Of a stretch of 64,000 bases of DNA, positions 10,795 to 23,589 are shown in pieces. The DNA lies in the NCBI GenBank assembly GCA_016800925.1, contig JABCPU010000200.1, forward strand, positions 57,893 to 121,892, read 5' to 3'. The DNA comes from Suillus spraguei. Its lineage: Eukaryota > Basidiomycota > Agaricomycetes > Boletales > Suillaceae. The notes below the pieces were generated by a model, which saw only the letters and a list, made by a program, of their open reading frames with translations, searched no databases and had not been told where the DNA came from. Numbering within the stretch: the first letter of the stretch is position 1; each line of letters opens with the position of its first letter. The position numbers and the translations under genes are program-made.

Positions 10795-13700
10795 ATGTTT
10801 CGTGGTACGTCCTCCACTAGAGTATCTTTGATCATTCTCACTTATATTCAAGGTCCTGGAGTAGCACATGCTACTCGTTCTTTCCATGACACGACAAGCC
10901 TTCCAAGTGTGACCAGCCCCTACGCTCGAAATGAAACGTTTACGGACCCTAAACGGAAACAGACCATTATCAGTCTTTTGGATGTCCTGAGCGAGCTTAG
11001 CAACGAGGCGTCTTCAGACAACGGTCACTCATCCCCCGCTGCTCATCATAAGCTACTAATTGTACATTTTAGATGCCAACCTTCCTTCCAATTTCGAAGA
11101 CGACCGAGACGTTCGTGAGTGGTTATCAGCACATCATTCAATCGTGGCCTTAGTTGTTTTCAGCAACTGTGGATGAAAAATTACAAGTCGCAGGATCAGA
11201 ATTATTTAACAAATTTGAAAGGTGAGACCCTCGTTGTTGTCTCGTCTCTTTGCACCGACCAGTCTATACAGGCGAATAGATAGTCTTGACAAAGAGGTGC
11301 GAAGAGGTGCAGCTCTCATGCTTTAACGCTCACCTCCCATATAGCTCCGTAACTTTGCTAACGCTGCCCGCCAGCTTGGTAGTTCTGTTGGAATATTGTC
11401 CTCCGCTTTCCGGCTACGGGAGCGGCTTACAAAATTATTGTTTCTATTTCGCGAGAACGCAGCTACGTTGTTCCCTCGGAAAATTTCGCGTCAACCTCGA
11501 GAAACATTAGTTAACCCTAACTTGATGGACCGACGACGCACATGGAGAGGTCAACAACCCCCACTTAGGCCCATTCATGATGACGGGCTTGATCCCGAGA
11601 GTTTTCCCGGTCAATTTGCTAGTTTCGCAGAAGATGTCGTAACGTTCCTGAACTGCCTGAACGAGTTTCCGGAATTTACAGACGAAGCAGTCAATACGTC
11701 AATGCGTGCTTTCGAAGTCGATCTCAAGGTGAACTCTTTGGTTAGCTAGTGTCATTGGTCTCTGTTAACCGTATACTTCTAGTATTGGGCATCGTGTCTT
11801 CAGGAGTACAAAGGTAGCGTGTCTACATAGGCTTGCATTGGACATTCTTCTCAATTAGTTTCAGGTCAATTCCGGTATCCAGCTGTGCAGCGCTATATCC
11901 ACGATTTGACGTCAGAAATTGGGGAGCACATTGACAACATCACGGTCAATCTATCGATGTTTATTGAAATCGGTATACATGTGACCTATCTTTAATACTC
12001 TTGAACTTACGTTTTCTTCCAGGCGTACCGACGATTAGGTTCGCCCAGCAGCATGCAGCAGCAAACCTGCTCAACTTGTCGACAGTCGCGACATTCTTCT
12101 CTGCTGTGACGGCAACAACCTTACAATTCTCATACCAGTTGACAGATGGAGTGCTGGAGAAGTCTGTTAATGCGTTCTGGTTCTCCTCGCTGGTTTTCAG
12201 TATAGCAGCCGCAGTAAACAGTCTCCTTGGTCTCACCTGGAAGCAAGCCATGTAGTAAGTCTATCATTTGTCCTGCCTGTACTCATATCAAATGACACCC
12301 ATTCAGTCGCTCTCCGGGACATAGGGTACCTTGGTGGGTATTGATATGGATCAAGCGATCGCCTTTAGTCTTTCTCGTCATGTCTGTGGCATGCTTTTCC
12401 GCGGGCTTGATGCTTTTCACATACGCTACAAACCAGGTATGGCGTTTTATTCTACTCGCGTGTCTAAGACGTAATGATTTTGGTCAGGGATTTGTCACGT
12501 CCACGATCACCACTGTTTTTACAGTAAGTCTATTGATGGTTTCACGCTTCTGAATTGCGTTCTTAATCGAGTTCCCAGGCTGTCACTTCCTTCGGTCTGG
12601 CTGCCGTTTCCGCTTGGTTCGCCTCAGAACGCTGGATATTCGTTCAGCACCGCGGTCACGTGTGGCTGGAGGATGTGATAAATGAAACAACTCACCGCAT
12701 GCTCCTCCTCTCTGCTGTTGTGGAATTACGGAAGATCATCCACTGCTGCAATCAACGCATCTTGGCGATCCGCGGCCTGATTAGACGAGTGTCTTTCAAG
12801 AAGGTAACCAACGCGATTACCCGGTTCAGACAGAAGCACCATACTCTTCCTACCACGCAGGAGGGCCCGCAGATGCTTGAGCTTCCCCAGCACCACGAGC
12901 CAGCTGTCTCCGTGTGCTCGGAATACACCGAGCATCCCAATTCTCTGGATGTGCCTGCAAGTGAGGAGAGCGAGGCTTCCCGTCGATCCATTGCCCGTCA
13001 GCGCTTCAAGGGAGCCGTTCGTTCTGTCATCATGATGCAGCAAGCGAAAGAGGGGCAGGTTCCCCTGTATCTACGGCCCTTCATGCCGCCACGGACTCCC
13101 TCTTTTGACCGGAACTCCACTACAGGAATGTCTCCCACCCGATTCTCGTCTATTGGTTTGAATACCATTCGGGGACAGAGAGTTTCTACATTGATCCCAA
13201 AGCTGAAAACCCTGGAACCTTTACAGGATCTCTCCATACACACTGCCCTTGTTCGGCATCTACAATTCTCCCCGAACGGAAAATATCTTGCTACGTCAAG
13301 GTGCGTTATGATTTATTTGTAACTTCTCGGGCTGATATACTGTGTCAAGTTGGGATCGGTCTTCTATCATTTTTCGTGTCGCGGTAAGCATATGAGGTGT
13401 TGCGCTTTCATAAACGTTGTTTACCCTAAACTTGCCTAGGAACATTTTCCAACGCAGGCTGTTCTCGTACACGTACGAGGCTTTATCGGCCAAGTTGCGT
13501 GGTATGTAATGCAGCGAGTGTTTCACTATTTTTTAAATGCTTAAATGTGATTGGACAGGTCTGCAAGCGGTACCATTCTCTTGACGAGATTAACTCGCGG
13601 AATCAAGGTCTGGACGGAGGATGGACTCTGTAAGAAAACAATCGACCGACCGCACTCTGTGTCATCTATTGCATGGCTGCCTAACAGCGAGAGTAATTAG

Positions 13701-14919
13701 CTTTATTGCCATGTCTGATTATACGTTGCTGATACCTCACGACAGCGCACTTTTTCTCCGTCGAAGGTAGTGAGGTTTTCAAACTGGTTAGCGCAACTGT
13801 CGTCGTTCGTGTATGCACTGATGGATCATGGATTCTATCTTCAGGACGTTTTCGGGAAGGTGATTAAATCACACGGTATCAGCGAAATCCCAATTGAACC
13901 TATTTTAAGGTCCTTGATTCGTATCACTTTGGTCGCATACAGCTGCACAATGTGGCTGTGACTCCAGATGGTCAACGGTTACTGGGTGTAGGTCCACTCC
14001 TTGCGGCACCGAATGGGTTGCATCCAAGCCGCACCACTAGGGTTGAAAAACGCATAATAGGTGGGTGTTGTGCACGTCCATAGGCTATCTGGTTGACTTT
14101 GTATAATATAGTTTTCAACATGGAGACTAGAGCGTTTGAAAGGTGAATTACCTTTTTCATCGTTTCGAAATTCTTACTGATGGAATTCAAAAGTCAAACT
14201 CCCGTCGTGAACGATGTGCGTGACATTATGATATCCAAAAGGGGTGGAAATGTGTTGATTTCCTTTGAGCGCAAGGTACTGAGAACTATGATATCTTTAA
14301 ATGTTCTGATCACCTATATTGTATTTGCAGACACCTCCACAGTTGTGGAAAATGGAGCTAGTGCGGGATGCTAAAGGTCGCGAACAATACTCATATGCAC
14401 AAGTCGCCAGGCTACTTCTCCGTCATACGTATCTGCCCAAAGCTCAGGTGGATATCGCGGGCTCCAGTTACTTTGGCGGTAAGGAGGACCAGCTAGTATT
14501 ATGCGCAGGAAAAGGTGCGTTTCTCCTAACCTGTAGCTTCATCTAAAAACTGTACTTATGAATACTCGGACACAGCGGGCGATATTCACATCTGGGATCG
14601 CGATAGCGCAGCTTTGCTCCATTACATCAGACCTCAACCATTTGGCGGGGACTTGACATGTGTTGCATGGAATCATTCCACTGACGAACCTTTCATGTTC
14701 GCCACGGGCAGCCACGACGGTACGGTACGCATATGGACAACACCGGTGGACCGCTCTTCTGATGACACATCCTATATCGAACGGCGCACTGATGCCGGTA
14801 TGCCAATTTCGGATCAGTATGCGCCTCCACCTATCCTAGGCCCGCCGCCTGTGCCTGGATCCAGTCGTCGGGACAGAGCGCCGACCATCCGGACTACATT
14901 CTCGATAGGGCCTGCGTAG
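10795..14919 (+). CDS. Membrane-anchored WD40-repeat protein (basidiomycete family)
   Basis: A many-exon gene. The first exon is only 10 nt (ATG at 10795, donor gtacgt) and joins PGVAHATRSFHDTTS. The N-terminal third is a helical soluble region with LRERLTKLLFLFRENAA and AEDVVTFLNCLNEF. Hydrophobic segments follow: LNLSTVATFFSAVTATTLQF, FWFSSLVFSIAAAVNSLLG, PLVFLVMSVACFSAGLMLF and TAVTSFGLAAVSAWFA, that is three or four membrane helices. The C-terminal half is a beta-propeller: LVRHLQFSPNGKYLATS, VAWSASGTIL, IAWLPNSE, VAVTPDGQRLLGVG, QLVLCAGKAGDIHIWD and FATGSHDGTVRIW. Spliced exons around 13,260-13,690 restore frame cleanly (SWDRSSIIFRVA / EHFPTQAVLVHVRGF). I recognise the C-terminal block as conserved across agaricomycetes, but no reaction or partner is known to me. 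It probably acts as a membrane-tethered scaffold. Confidence 0.8.
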
Positions 14920-16473
14920 AACATTACTAACATTCAGTATGGGAACCATACAATAGATAATAGATGCGTATGGGTTTGCATGTTCGCGTGTTCACCCAGG
15001 TTTTATATTATTGTCTTCGTTGGTATCTTATTCAGGATGGCATAGTTATGATACAGCACTGTAATTACGCGACTATTCTTCCTTAAACCTTCCTTGGTGA
15101 TGACTACAGCTTGAAAATACAAAGCAAATATTATTTGATTGTGATAACATAAAACGGGGTTTTGACCAGTCGCTTAATTTCGATTGACTCAATTATGAAC
15201 TTCTGTCAAGTTCGAACGCTCGCTTGAGCGCAATTGGGGCGCATTACATGTGGATCTTCTATGCACTTTGCTCGTGATCATGAACATAAATGCTTACATG
15301 CAAGCGATCCTGAAGATGTTTCAATTACGGAACGACGCTCGTGAGCCTCCTATAATATAGACTCTATATCTGACCCTCAGCATTGATGATATCTTGACTT
15401 CCGAAATGATCAGAGATTGTAGCTCACCGGCCGCCCTCGCGAGAGCCTAGACACATGAACCCTTCAGGCAAGAGACACTGAGCCTATAATATAAGTGGAG
15501 GACTTACGAATAGCAAAATGCTTTTCAGGCTGAATATATGTGTCAATTTAATCGTACAATGTCACCTGTATGTCCATAAATTAGTATGACTGATTTCTGT
15601 GAAATGATGTGATCACAGTCCTAGCGCCAAGCCCATGTTCCACTAGGTACTATACATACGAACATTATGAACTAATGAGGTGTACATCCGACTGGAGTAC
15701 ATCATCGGTCGATCCTTCAGTGGTGCAGACATCCTTGGAACTCCTGAGATTTGGACAGGACGAATTGCGGCATGAGCGCACTTGACCACGAAATTACGGG
15801 TCCGGGCCGTATTGTCCACGTACGAGGTGGTGAAATAATGGGATGTTGGAAACGAACGTCTTCAGCAGTTTCTGAAAGGCTGCAAAGGTGGCATGGAAGG
15901 TTTTCAAAGTATAATGGTCTCTATTTCTGGGTTGACTCGGAGAAGAGTCGTCGAAGGATTACCTATCCATTCCTTTACTGTCATTTGATCTACCATTGTG
16001 ATATAAATATTGTCATACTGCCTAGTCAGTGCGGTATATTTAATACGAGTTAGATGCGTCAGGATAATATTTGTTCTTCAAATCGGCTGAGGAAACATAG
16101 ATGGATACGATGCATTACATACTATAGGTATCGTCTACTATGTGGCCACGCCCCAATGGACAATACTTTAACATAGATAAAAAACTGACGTTTACATAGG
16201 ATGCGAAGAAGTGGAAGAAGAGCAGATACCGAACGAAAGGGTTACCATAAATGCAACTCATAGCAGGTGGTAGGAGGGACTAGGGTGCATAAGTGTTGTA
16301 CATAGAACATCTGGCCTCCTATTAAGTTATGAGCTGTTATACGATAAGTGCACAAAGCGATAAATGTTATGTGGAGTAACATACAATATCGAGAAACCGT
16401 ACAAGCAATTCGGATTGCAGGAGTGATTGCTGACGCAGACGGCTGTACCCCCATGGGCAAGACGTAGTCCCCT
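14920..16473. other. Intergenic region, nothing recognised
   Basis: 1.55 kb between the 3' ends of two convergent genes. It is AT-rich and contains repeated 'tataatata' words (near 15,353 and 15,484). The longest ORF (15,751-16,053, 100 codons) shows no motif. No gene or mobile element can be supported. Confidence 0.4.
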
Positions 16474-18610
16474 TCAGTCTTTCTTGAGAGCTGAGTAAAA
16501 AGTGGTCAAGGATGGTAGCATGTGACATCACCGAAGACTTACTGGCGAACCACGCACGTAGGCTGGATTTCGTAGCTTCATCGCTTGCTTCCATGATGGA
16601 TTCGTACGCTGTGAGTGCTTCTCCAATTCTACCTGCCCGAATGAGTGCATGGCATAGTTGCTTATGGGCAGTTTGCCGCAATGACTCAAGGTCCCACCCG
16701 AAAAGCTGACAAAAATCCCAAAACAAATATGCAGTTGAGCATGATTTTTTTAGGCTGTATCATAACAACGTACCACAGTGAAATCCCCATACATATGATG
16801 AATTGGTGATTTGGAAAAGAAAGCGCTAGCCCTGACAGCGGAAGTGAAATGATCGACAGCTTCAAGCTTGTGAAGCCAGCTGCCCAAGGCAATGGTGCCT
16901 AGTTGGATGCGTAAGTACGTCTGATGTGGGAAGTGTGGAACAATCAGTGTCAGCACACGCAACTGGACTTATTACTCACTTCAACGACACGACAAGCAAG
17001 AGGATCAGTATCGGGAAAATCGGCGACTAGTTCTTGGACACGCAGGATTGCCTCCTCATGTTTATTTGCATTGAACATTGCGACAGCCTGCATTTCATAA
17101 TGAAGCGCAGAGTGTGCAATAAGATAATAACATACCTTGATCAAGAAAAGTAAATGCGTGGTCCTTGAAACACCATCAGCTGATGTGAATGCAAGGTCAA
17201 AAACTTTCATGGCGTCCCGGAACTGCCTTTTCCCGTAGAGGGCGATGCCCTTGGCAATATAGCCTGTTAACGATGGATTTATGCGTATCGACTGTGTCGG
17301 GATCAATTTTAGCCTATACGAAGTGTATGTCATATGACTTACTTCATTTGCATCTTGAAGTGCGCAGTCCCAATTGAGTTTGCGTGCCATAACAAACGAG
17401 CGAGTGGCATAGGAAGTGTAGTCGTTAGCATGGGCCTTGATCTCTTGCGTAACTATATTTTCAGCCATAGACAATTCCCCCAAGATAAGGGCATTGCGGG
17501 CGCTCGTGGTGATGGTGAGGATCTAGAGTATGCTCGAATTGAGTCATCAGAGTCAGTGATGGAAACATGCCTTTGAATCAGAGCTTTGAACCTTGAAATA
17601 AAAAGGAGGTAAGATGAGATGAACTATGAGAACGGGGTGGAATAAGAATGGGTAAATACCTTTGACTTAAAAATATCCTTCGGCAAAGCATCCTTGGGTA
17701 CTGCCCACTCTGAGATCTTCTCGTCGTCACCTCCGCCGAGTACGTGCTTGCCATCCATGGAAAAAGTGACACAGCACACCCGGTCAGAGTGTTGGAAGAT
17801 GGAGACAGTTCGTTGATCTGAGAGGCGCCAGAGACGGACTTGCTTGTCATCAGATGCAGAAGCGACGAGCGTTCCACCAGGATGAATCGCAATGACATTG
17901 ATATCGTTACTGTGTCCCGCCCAGGCATCACCGACCTGCTCCCAGGTAGATGCATCCCACTCTCGTATGGTGGGGTCCTTATGATTGCCCGATGAAAGAA
18001 GGCCTGTGCCATCAGGTGTCCAGGCGAGCGAACAGTTGTACGAACCGTGAGTCCCGTGACCATCAAACTTCGCGACTTGGTGCCTCGTGCTTGGATTATA
18101 AATTTCAATGTTACTGGCTGTCGCAATAGCAAGATGTCTGCCAGACGGTGAATAACGAACGCAAAAGACACGATCACTACACGGGATCGGACTTCCTTGT
18201 AACTGCCAGGTTTTCGTGTCCCACAACTTCGTCTTTTGGTCCATTGAAGCAGTGGCCAGCACTGTGCCACTGGGAGAAAAGTCCAGTGATATGATCCCGG
18301 ACTGGCCCTTGATGGCTTGTGCGAGAAATTCGCCAGTTGCCCCGTGCCAGGCAATAACTTCTCCCTTCTCATCACCACTTGCTACCAATTGCCCGTCTCG
18401 TGATACCGCTAATGCCCACACCTCACTCTTATGCCCTGCCATCATCTTCAACAATGCACCTGCCCTTAAGTCCCACATACGAAGCCAGCAGTCGGACGAG
18501 GCAGTGACCATACACTGTCTATCAGGGAACACTGCCACTGCGAGTACTGCTTGATAATGATCTTCAAACTCTCGAACAGGTGTGGTGCTGGGATTGAACC
18601 AATGTGACAT
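16474..18610 (-). CDS. WD40-propeller / TPR-like fusion protein
   Basis: The first exon (18610 down to about 17,663) encodes about 315 residues forming seven WD40 blades, for example MVTASSDCWLRMWDLRAG, LVASGDEKGEVIAWHGATG, VLATASMDQKTKLWDTKTW and LVASASDDKQVRLWRLSDQ. After an intron, the continuation ILTITTSARNALILGELSMAE leads into an alpha-helical solenoid of TPR-like repeats (YTSYATRSFVMARKLNWDCA, GKRQFRDAMKVFDLAF, FNANKHEEAILRVQELV, CHALIRAGRIGEALTAYES). The last junction (gtaagt donor) gives a short LKKD tail with TGA at 16474-16476. WD40 followed by this TPR block is a common agaricomycete architecture of unknown role, presumably a protein-interaction scaffold. The exact acceptor of the ~140-nt propeller/TPR intron is uncertain because it is longer than its neighbours and could hide a micro-exon. 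Confidence 0.8.
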
Positions 18611-21357
18611 TTTGCTGGAGGCTGATAGTATTGAGTACGGTCAAGATTGGCTTGCTAGAGGGCTTGTGACAGTTTCGTCCTAAGTTGTGGAGGTGCGTAC
18701 ACTGAGCGTCTTTATACTACTTCACAGGATCCTTATCAGAATTCTTGAGACATACGAGGCTGTTGTTATGAGCGCCTTCGTGTTATGGCTGATGCATCGA
18801 CAAGTTCTCCTGATTACCGGTCATCAACAACAGGCGTTGAACAAAGCTATTAAATGGACTTGGTCCTTCGATTATCGAGACACCAACTTAATACGAAAGT
18901 CCAAGCCCTCCCCAGGTCAAATGAAACTTGCGCAACAACAGCCTTTCAATCTCCACTACGGTCCTATGGTAGGACGCTTCCTTCCCGCATGCTGTAGTCA
19001 TATTTATAACTCTTGGATGACAAGAAAGCCAATTGAAGCTATTCCCACCCCTGCCACCGTTACAGGGAAGGTGATAAAACTGACCTGTACTAATGCGATT
19101 CGACTGAATATTTCCATCTCTCAAGGTTCTTGATCCTTGCAAATTTTATTGCATCCATGGTACTATATATGGTTAGCAGTTACGTTCACCATGTAAGCCA
19201 CCTTAGGAAGTATGCGATAGGTGAGCTAGGTGAGTGGGGGTCACGGGCAACTAGTACCGCGGACATGAGTCACTATTCCCCGCTGTCGACGATGGGCTAG
19301 CACATGATCCCAGTAAGGACTGTGGGAACCCCTCCTCTCAAATCGTGTGACAGACTTGCATTTCACGTATCTGCAGGGGATGTCGCGGGTTCAAGTCACG
19401 TACTTGAGTGGGCACTATGTGCTCGTACGTACGCATTTCATCTATGCTTAGAACAATGGGCAATATGCACATCTGGCGCATTGCTGCAACTTTGTTCCTC
19501 TGCATCAAGTCTGTGCATTTCCATGAAGGAACCTTCCTCAGATGCTTTGGCCCAAGTTCTGTTGGACAACAGAAGTAAGTGATACGTGGTTGTTCTATAT
19601 GTATGTTTCCCCAGCCTTTCTCTACAACATCAATAGACTCACTTCTCGTAGGAGATTGGGGGAATGGAATATCCAAATCTCCACTCATGACTTGAGGCAA
19701 GTCCCACATACCGCTGCAAATCCAACAGTCTTGTACTCTTCGTTGGCACATTCATAGGTTTTGGCTAGTGTCATATTTGGTACCATGACATGTCCATATA
19801 TGTCTTCTTTCCATGTTTAAACCAGTAGCCTTACACTAAATTTAAGTGCATTGTTGGGCTACGCCGAGTATAACAAATCATGTCTGGGTAATCTCGAACT
19901 GGCTTTTCCGAAAACGCAGCTGCGGAGTCAGGCTGTACCCGGTGGGTCATGTTACGACAATTCGCATCTGCACTGGCCAACCCATGCCACAATAGGTATT
20001 TTAAATTTAGAGCTACCCATTTATTGTTTCCTATACAGCAATGAGGATTCTAACTCGCGGGCACTTATTTTTCAGGTACTTGTTTGTGATCAATTGCTTT
20101 GGCCCGTTCGTTGGTGTACCCAAGACCAATTCTCCTCTGCAAAGATCTTGGGGACTACTCACAAGATAGATTGCAACTCTGCCTCAACTATAAATATACC
20201 TATCTTAATACTTTCCAGACAAAGGATCGTCCCTTTACACATGCTCCAGGATACTAGGGAGCGCCGGGATTGAGCGTCAACGGTCTGCTCCATACGCTCA
20301 TCAGAAACACGGCAAGGCAGGGACGGCTATGCGAACGATTGAAAAGCAGTCCTCTGCGTTATTCATACCTTCGAAATGGTCAAAGTGGAAAGTTGGACTT
20401 TCGCGCCTCCGTGTCTTTGACTCACGTTGCTCTGCCCGAATTCCAACAGAACTTCCAGTCAAGCTCGGACCACATTCGCATCCACGGGTGTATCCAGAGG
20501 GCACCAAAGGTTACGTTTTAATATATTCCAATTTGTGTCTATTGAGGGCGTTACTCTATGTATGACAATACTTTCTAATCTATAGGACCCCTTTCTTATC
20601 TCTGTAGTCGTGAATGCCCTGATGTGGGGCGTACCCCATCAGTCCGCCGTTCCCGCCGGCCGTTTTAGACGGGGCTATGTTGTCCTTACTCATTGTTGAG
20701 GAGATCTTCTTTAGTCCACGGCCTGAGGGGCGTTGCATCCTCATTAAAATCATGCCACGTGGTCCCTTCGACGAAGCCATGAAAGATCGCGTTTAAAATA
20801 AGACTTTGGTTATTGAGTCACCTTTTCTTTCTTACGTCTATTGAGGACCAAGGGTTGGGATTCGATAGCGCACAATTAAAGTGTCTTGAACCTGTATTTA
20901 CTAACTTCATTACTGTATTCAGGATAAGACATGTAAAATATCAAAGGCACAACTTCCTTGTAGGTTCAATTGGTTACTTTTGCGGCTTACATGTGGTGAC
21001 ACGCAGTCGAGGCCTACCACTGCCACGATAGTACCTGGGGTGGGCCATAGCAAGCAAGTGGTGAGTTTCAATTTCTATCGCACATGATCACATAGGCCTG
21101 CATCTGGCAGTGCTATCCTGATGATTTGATGAATCAACGAGCCTCGTCTGAAGTCTTCAGGTCCATCATTAGGTTTCGAAACACACAGGTAGCCGCTCGC
21201 TGCAAGGGCACCTTAGGCAGTTCTTTTCGGTGCCTATAAGGGTTCTTTCAGACCCGGTTTCTATGTTGTGTGTTGTGGGAAACTAAGTAGTCTCCCGCCA
21301 TCTAAATATAGTTCATGTTCTCGCATTCTCTCCTGGGCTAAGTTGGGACTAAATATT
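18611..21357. other. Gene-poor region
   Basis: About 2.7 kb up to the protease duplication. ORFs of 137-148 codons (18,687-19,133; 19,338-19,751; 19,851-20,273) have no splice-compatible neighbours, no motifs and ordinary random composition. A 'gggttcaagtc' word near 19,389 resembles a tRNA B box but no cloverleaf can be folded around it. I see no supported gene. Confidence 0.4.
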
Positions 21358-23358
21358 TCATCCTCGATAAAAACGTCGACAACCCGTTCCGTAGGTATTC
21401 TCTAGTTTCTTGAAACTGTGGTACTCACGCAGTTGGATACCAGGTAACTTCAAGGCTGATGCTATCCACCTATCCACCCTTGCTAACCGTTCGCTGTGTC
21501 GAGGATGCGTGTTCGCAACGGTGATTGTCATTTAAGAAGAGTACGTACAACCTTCAAATATGTATGGTGCTTTGCTTCTGCAACAAGTCCGTCGTCTACT
21601 TTGGCAATTACACATTAGTTGGTGGTGGCATAAGTGAACGCGGTTTTGGCTAAACCGACGCGAGAGTTGGTGGCATCATACGCAACGTAGAAGCGCTGCA
21701 TGAATACATAGCCAAGAGAAAAGTCATCGTTTTCGCCACTGTACCTGCCAAGGTCGGTAACAACGAGATATATGGTACCGTCCTCACCTCCAATCCTAGC
21801 GTTGATAGAACGAGGCCAGATTTGCGCGTTACGGGTGAGACTGTAGGTTTGCTGTGCAAAATCGTGAACAAGGGGTGTAAGGGCTGATGGAATTGACGTA
21901 CGCCACCAATATGGAAGTTCAAGGACCGTAGGGCACCGTACTGATTTTGAGAAATAGTAAGAAGGTTAGTCGCAGGATCGTATCGACTGCGGGTTGCGCT
22001 CTGATACTTTATATAACCATCTATTGAACGCTAATTAGACAATTATTGCTCGCTGCACTCCAGTAGATACACACCACTGGCAATCATGATAAAGGTGCAG
22101 CCACAATCGATGATACCAACGGTGGGTCTTAATATCACGTTGTTGCCGTATGTGATTGCTGATTTAATACCCCAAAACTTCCGTTCATCCCTGATAGTAG
22201 CGATAGGACTGAAACAAAGCAATTACTATCAGTCTGGATGGATTTAGGAGCCGAGGTAGCCGCTTACGTGTATCTAATGTTACCATTGTACTTGGTACGG
22301 TCAGTTCCACCAAAGGTGATTTGTCCAGTGACTTCTAGCGGCGGACTGACGTAGGGCTGGTAAAAGATACCAACAACGTTTTCAGAAATGGTGTCTTGGC
22401 CAAACAGGCTGTCAGTGACAGTCGGAATCGGCTCTGTCGGTAATTCTTGCATGGTGCCGACTGTCAAGGCTACAGGCCCGACGCCAAGGATACCGTCAAA
22501 ATTAGCGAAGCCTACTGATTCCTCAGCAACACCAATCGACTGCATGACAATGTTGAGCCCAGGACCGACAGTGACGTAGTCGAGGCACTCAGTTCCTATA
22601 GTTAATCGTAGGTATTTTCAATTTATGATATTATTGTATGTCACACCAGAGAAGGAGCCAGAACCGTAATTGACCGCTACAGGATGGCCAGTGCAGAAGG
22701 TGGTGAGGGTTTTCTCGTACGCAGGGGCACGAACCCATGTGTTCGCGCTACCACTATCGAGAAGTAAGTTGTCTTCAATAATGGATTAGCAGCCGCATGT
22801 TTTCTCAGTATTGAACTTACAAGTTGTGGGGGGGCTGCCAATGCCAACTGCTATGGTGTAGGCTGTATAATCGTTTCTCAAAGGAATGTTGGCCAAATTT
22901 CGTCCGCGCATGCTGGGATCCCTAAGGGCCTTCACACGAGCTCTATCGCGCTCCAAGAGGTTATTACTAGTACCATTGGAGAAGTGTAGCCTACTGGTGA
23001 GGGGGACGGAGATGGGGGAATTGCCAGCTTTAACGAGCGATCCAGTGATCGAAAAAACTAGGAGAAGTGTTAACAATGCAGCGGGGAACATAGCGTACTG
23101 GAAAGTAATATCATACTCAGTGGCCTATTATATATACACGATGGCAATGTTGAGTACTAGCCACGTATGAAACGACCCCCTTGAAAAAGCGATGACAAGA
23201 TATAGTGACAGTAGTTGCGCATTGAATCATCACGAGCGCGACGATTCGGCTTCCTGACAAGGCAAAAGATGGTTTGCTTTTGATACCAGGTGGCAGGAAT
23301 TTACAATTCGCTTGTTTACCCATAGTTCAAATGGTCGTTGACTTGCCTCACGTTCATT
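21358..23358. repeat. Segmental duplication, copy 1 (carries an aspartic protease gene)
   Basis: About 2 kb closely similar, in the same orientation, to 48,472-50,541. The match covers the whole protease gene, its introns, its promoter side (ending near 'ttgacttgcctcacgttc') and about 250 bp beyond its stop ('cgtaggtattctct' block). Similarity in introns and flanks shows a DNA-level duplication rather than retroposition. Confidence 0.85.
21615..23091 (-). CDS. Secreted pepsin-like aspartic protease (family A1), copy 1
   Basis: The start at 23091 gives a signal peptide (MFPAALLTLLLVFSITGSLV), then a propeptide-like stretch with NDYTAYTIAVGIGSPPTT. After splicing, YNLLLDSGSANTWV supplies the first catalytic Asp (DSGS) and VNYGSGSFSGTE the flap Tyr region. 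The second lobe has DGILGVGPVALTVG and QITFGGTDRTKYNG, then the second Asp motif reads VGIIDCGCTF. Later exons give NLLTISQNQYGAL, NAQIWPRSINARIGG and GYVFMQRFYVAYDATNSRVG, ending at TAA 21615-21617. The exon order and length (about 400 residues) match polyporopepsin-type A1 proteases secreted by wood and litter fungi. Unusually, the second active-site motif is D-C-G-C instead of D-[ST]-G-[ST], so activity may be altered. No in-frame stop or frameshift is seen. Confidence 0.85.
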
Positions 23359-23589
23359 TCCGTATGTGGTTCGATGTCAGACAACTCGGACGTCTCAAAA
23401 TCGAGGCACGACTCAAACACAACTAACGATGACCTAGACACTGAGAGAAAAGACCATTGTGAGTACTAATACATAACCTGTACTAGATAATACCTGAGAG
23501 AAAAGACCAGCACGACGTTGGAGCATCAGGAAAACAACCCGAAATTGATATGACCAGATTGTGCTGACAAATTAAAATCGTTACGACAT

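Noticed and set aside
17578..18378. 266-codon minus-strand ORF in another frame
   Set aside because: Overlaps the WD40 exon, which has clear propeller repeats; no motif in the alternative frame.
19340..19420. tRNA-like 'gggttcaagtc' word
   Set aside because: No acceptor stem, D arm or anticodon arm can be placed around it.
19851..20273. 140-codon ORF
   Set aside because: No domain, no splice partners, composition like random intergenic sequence.
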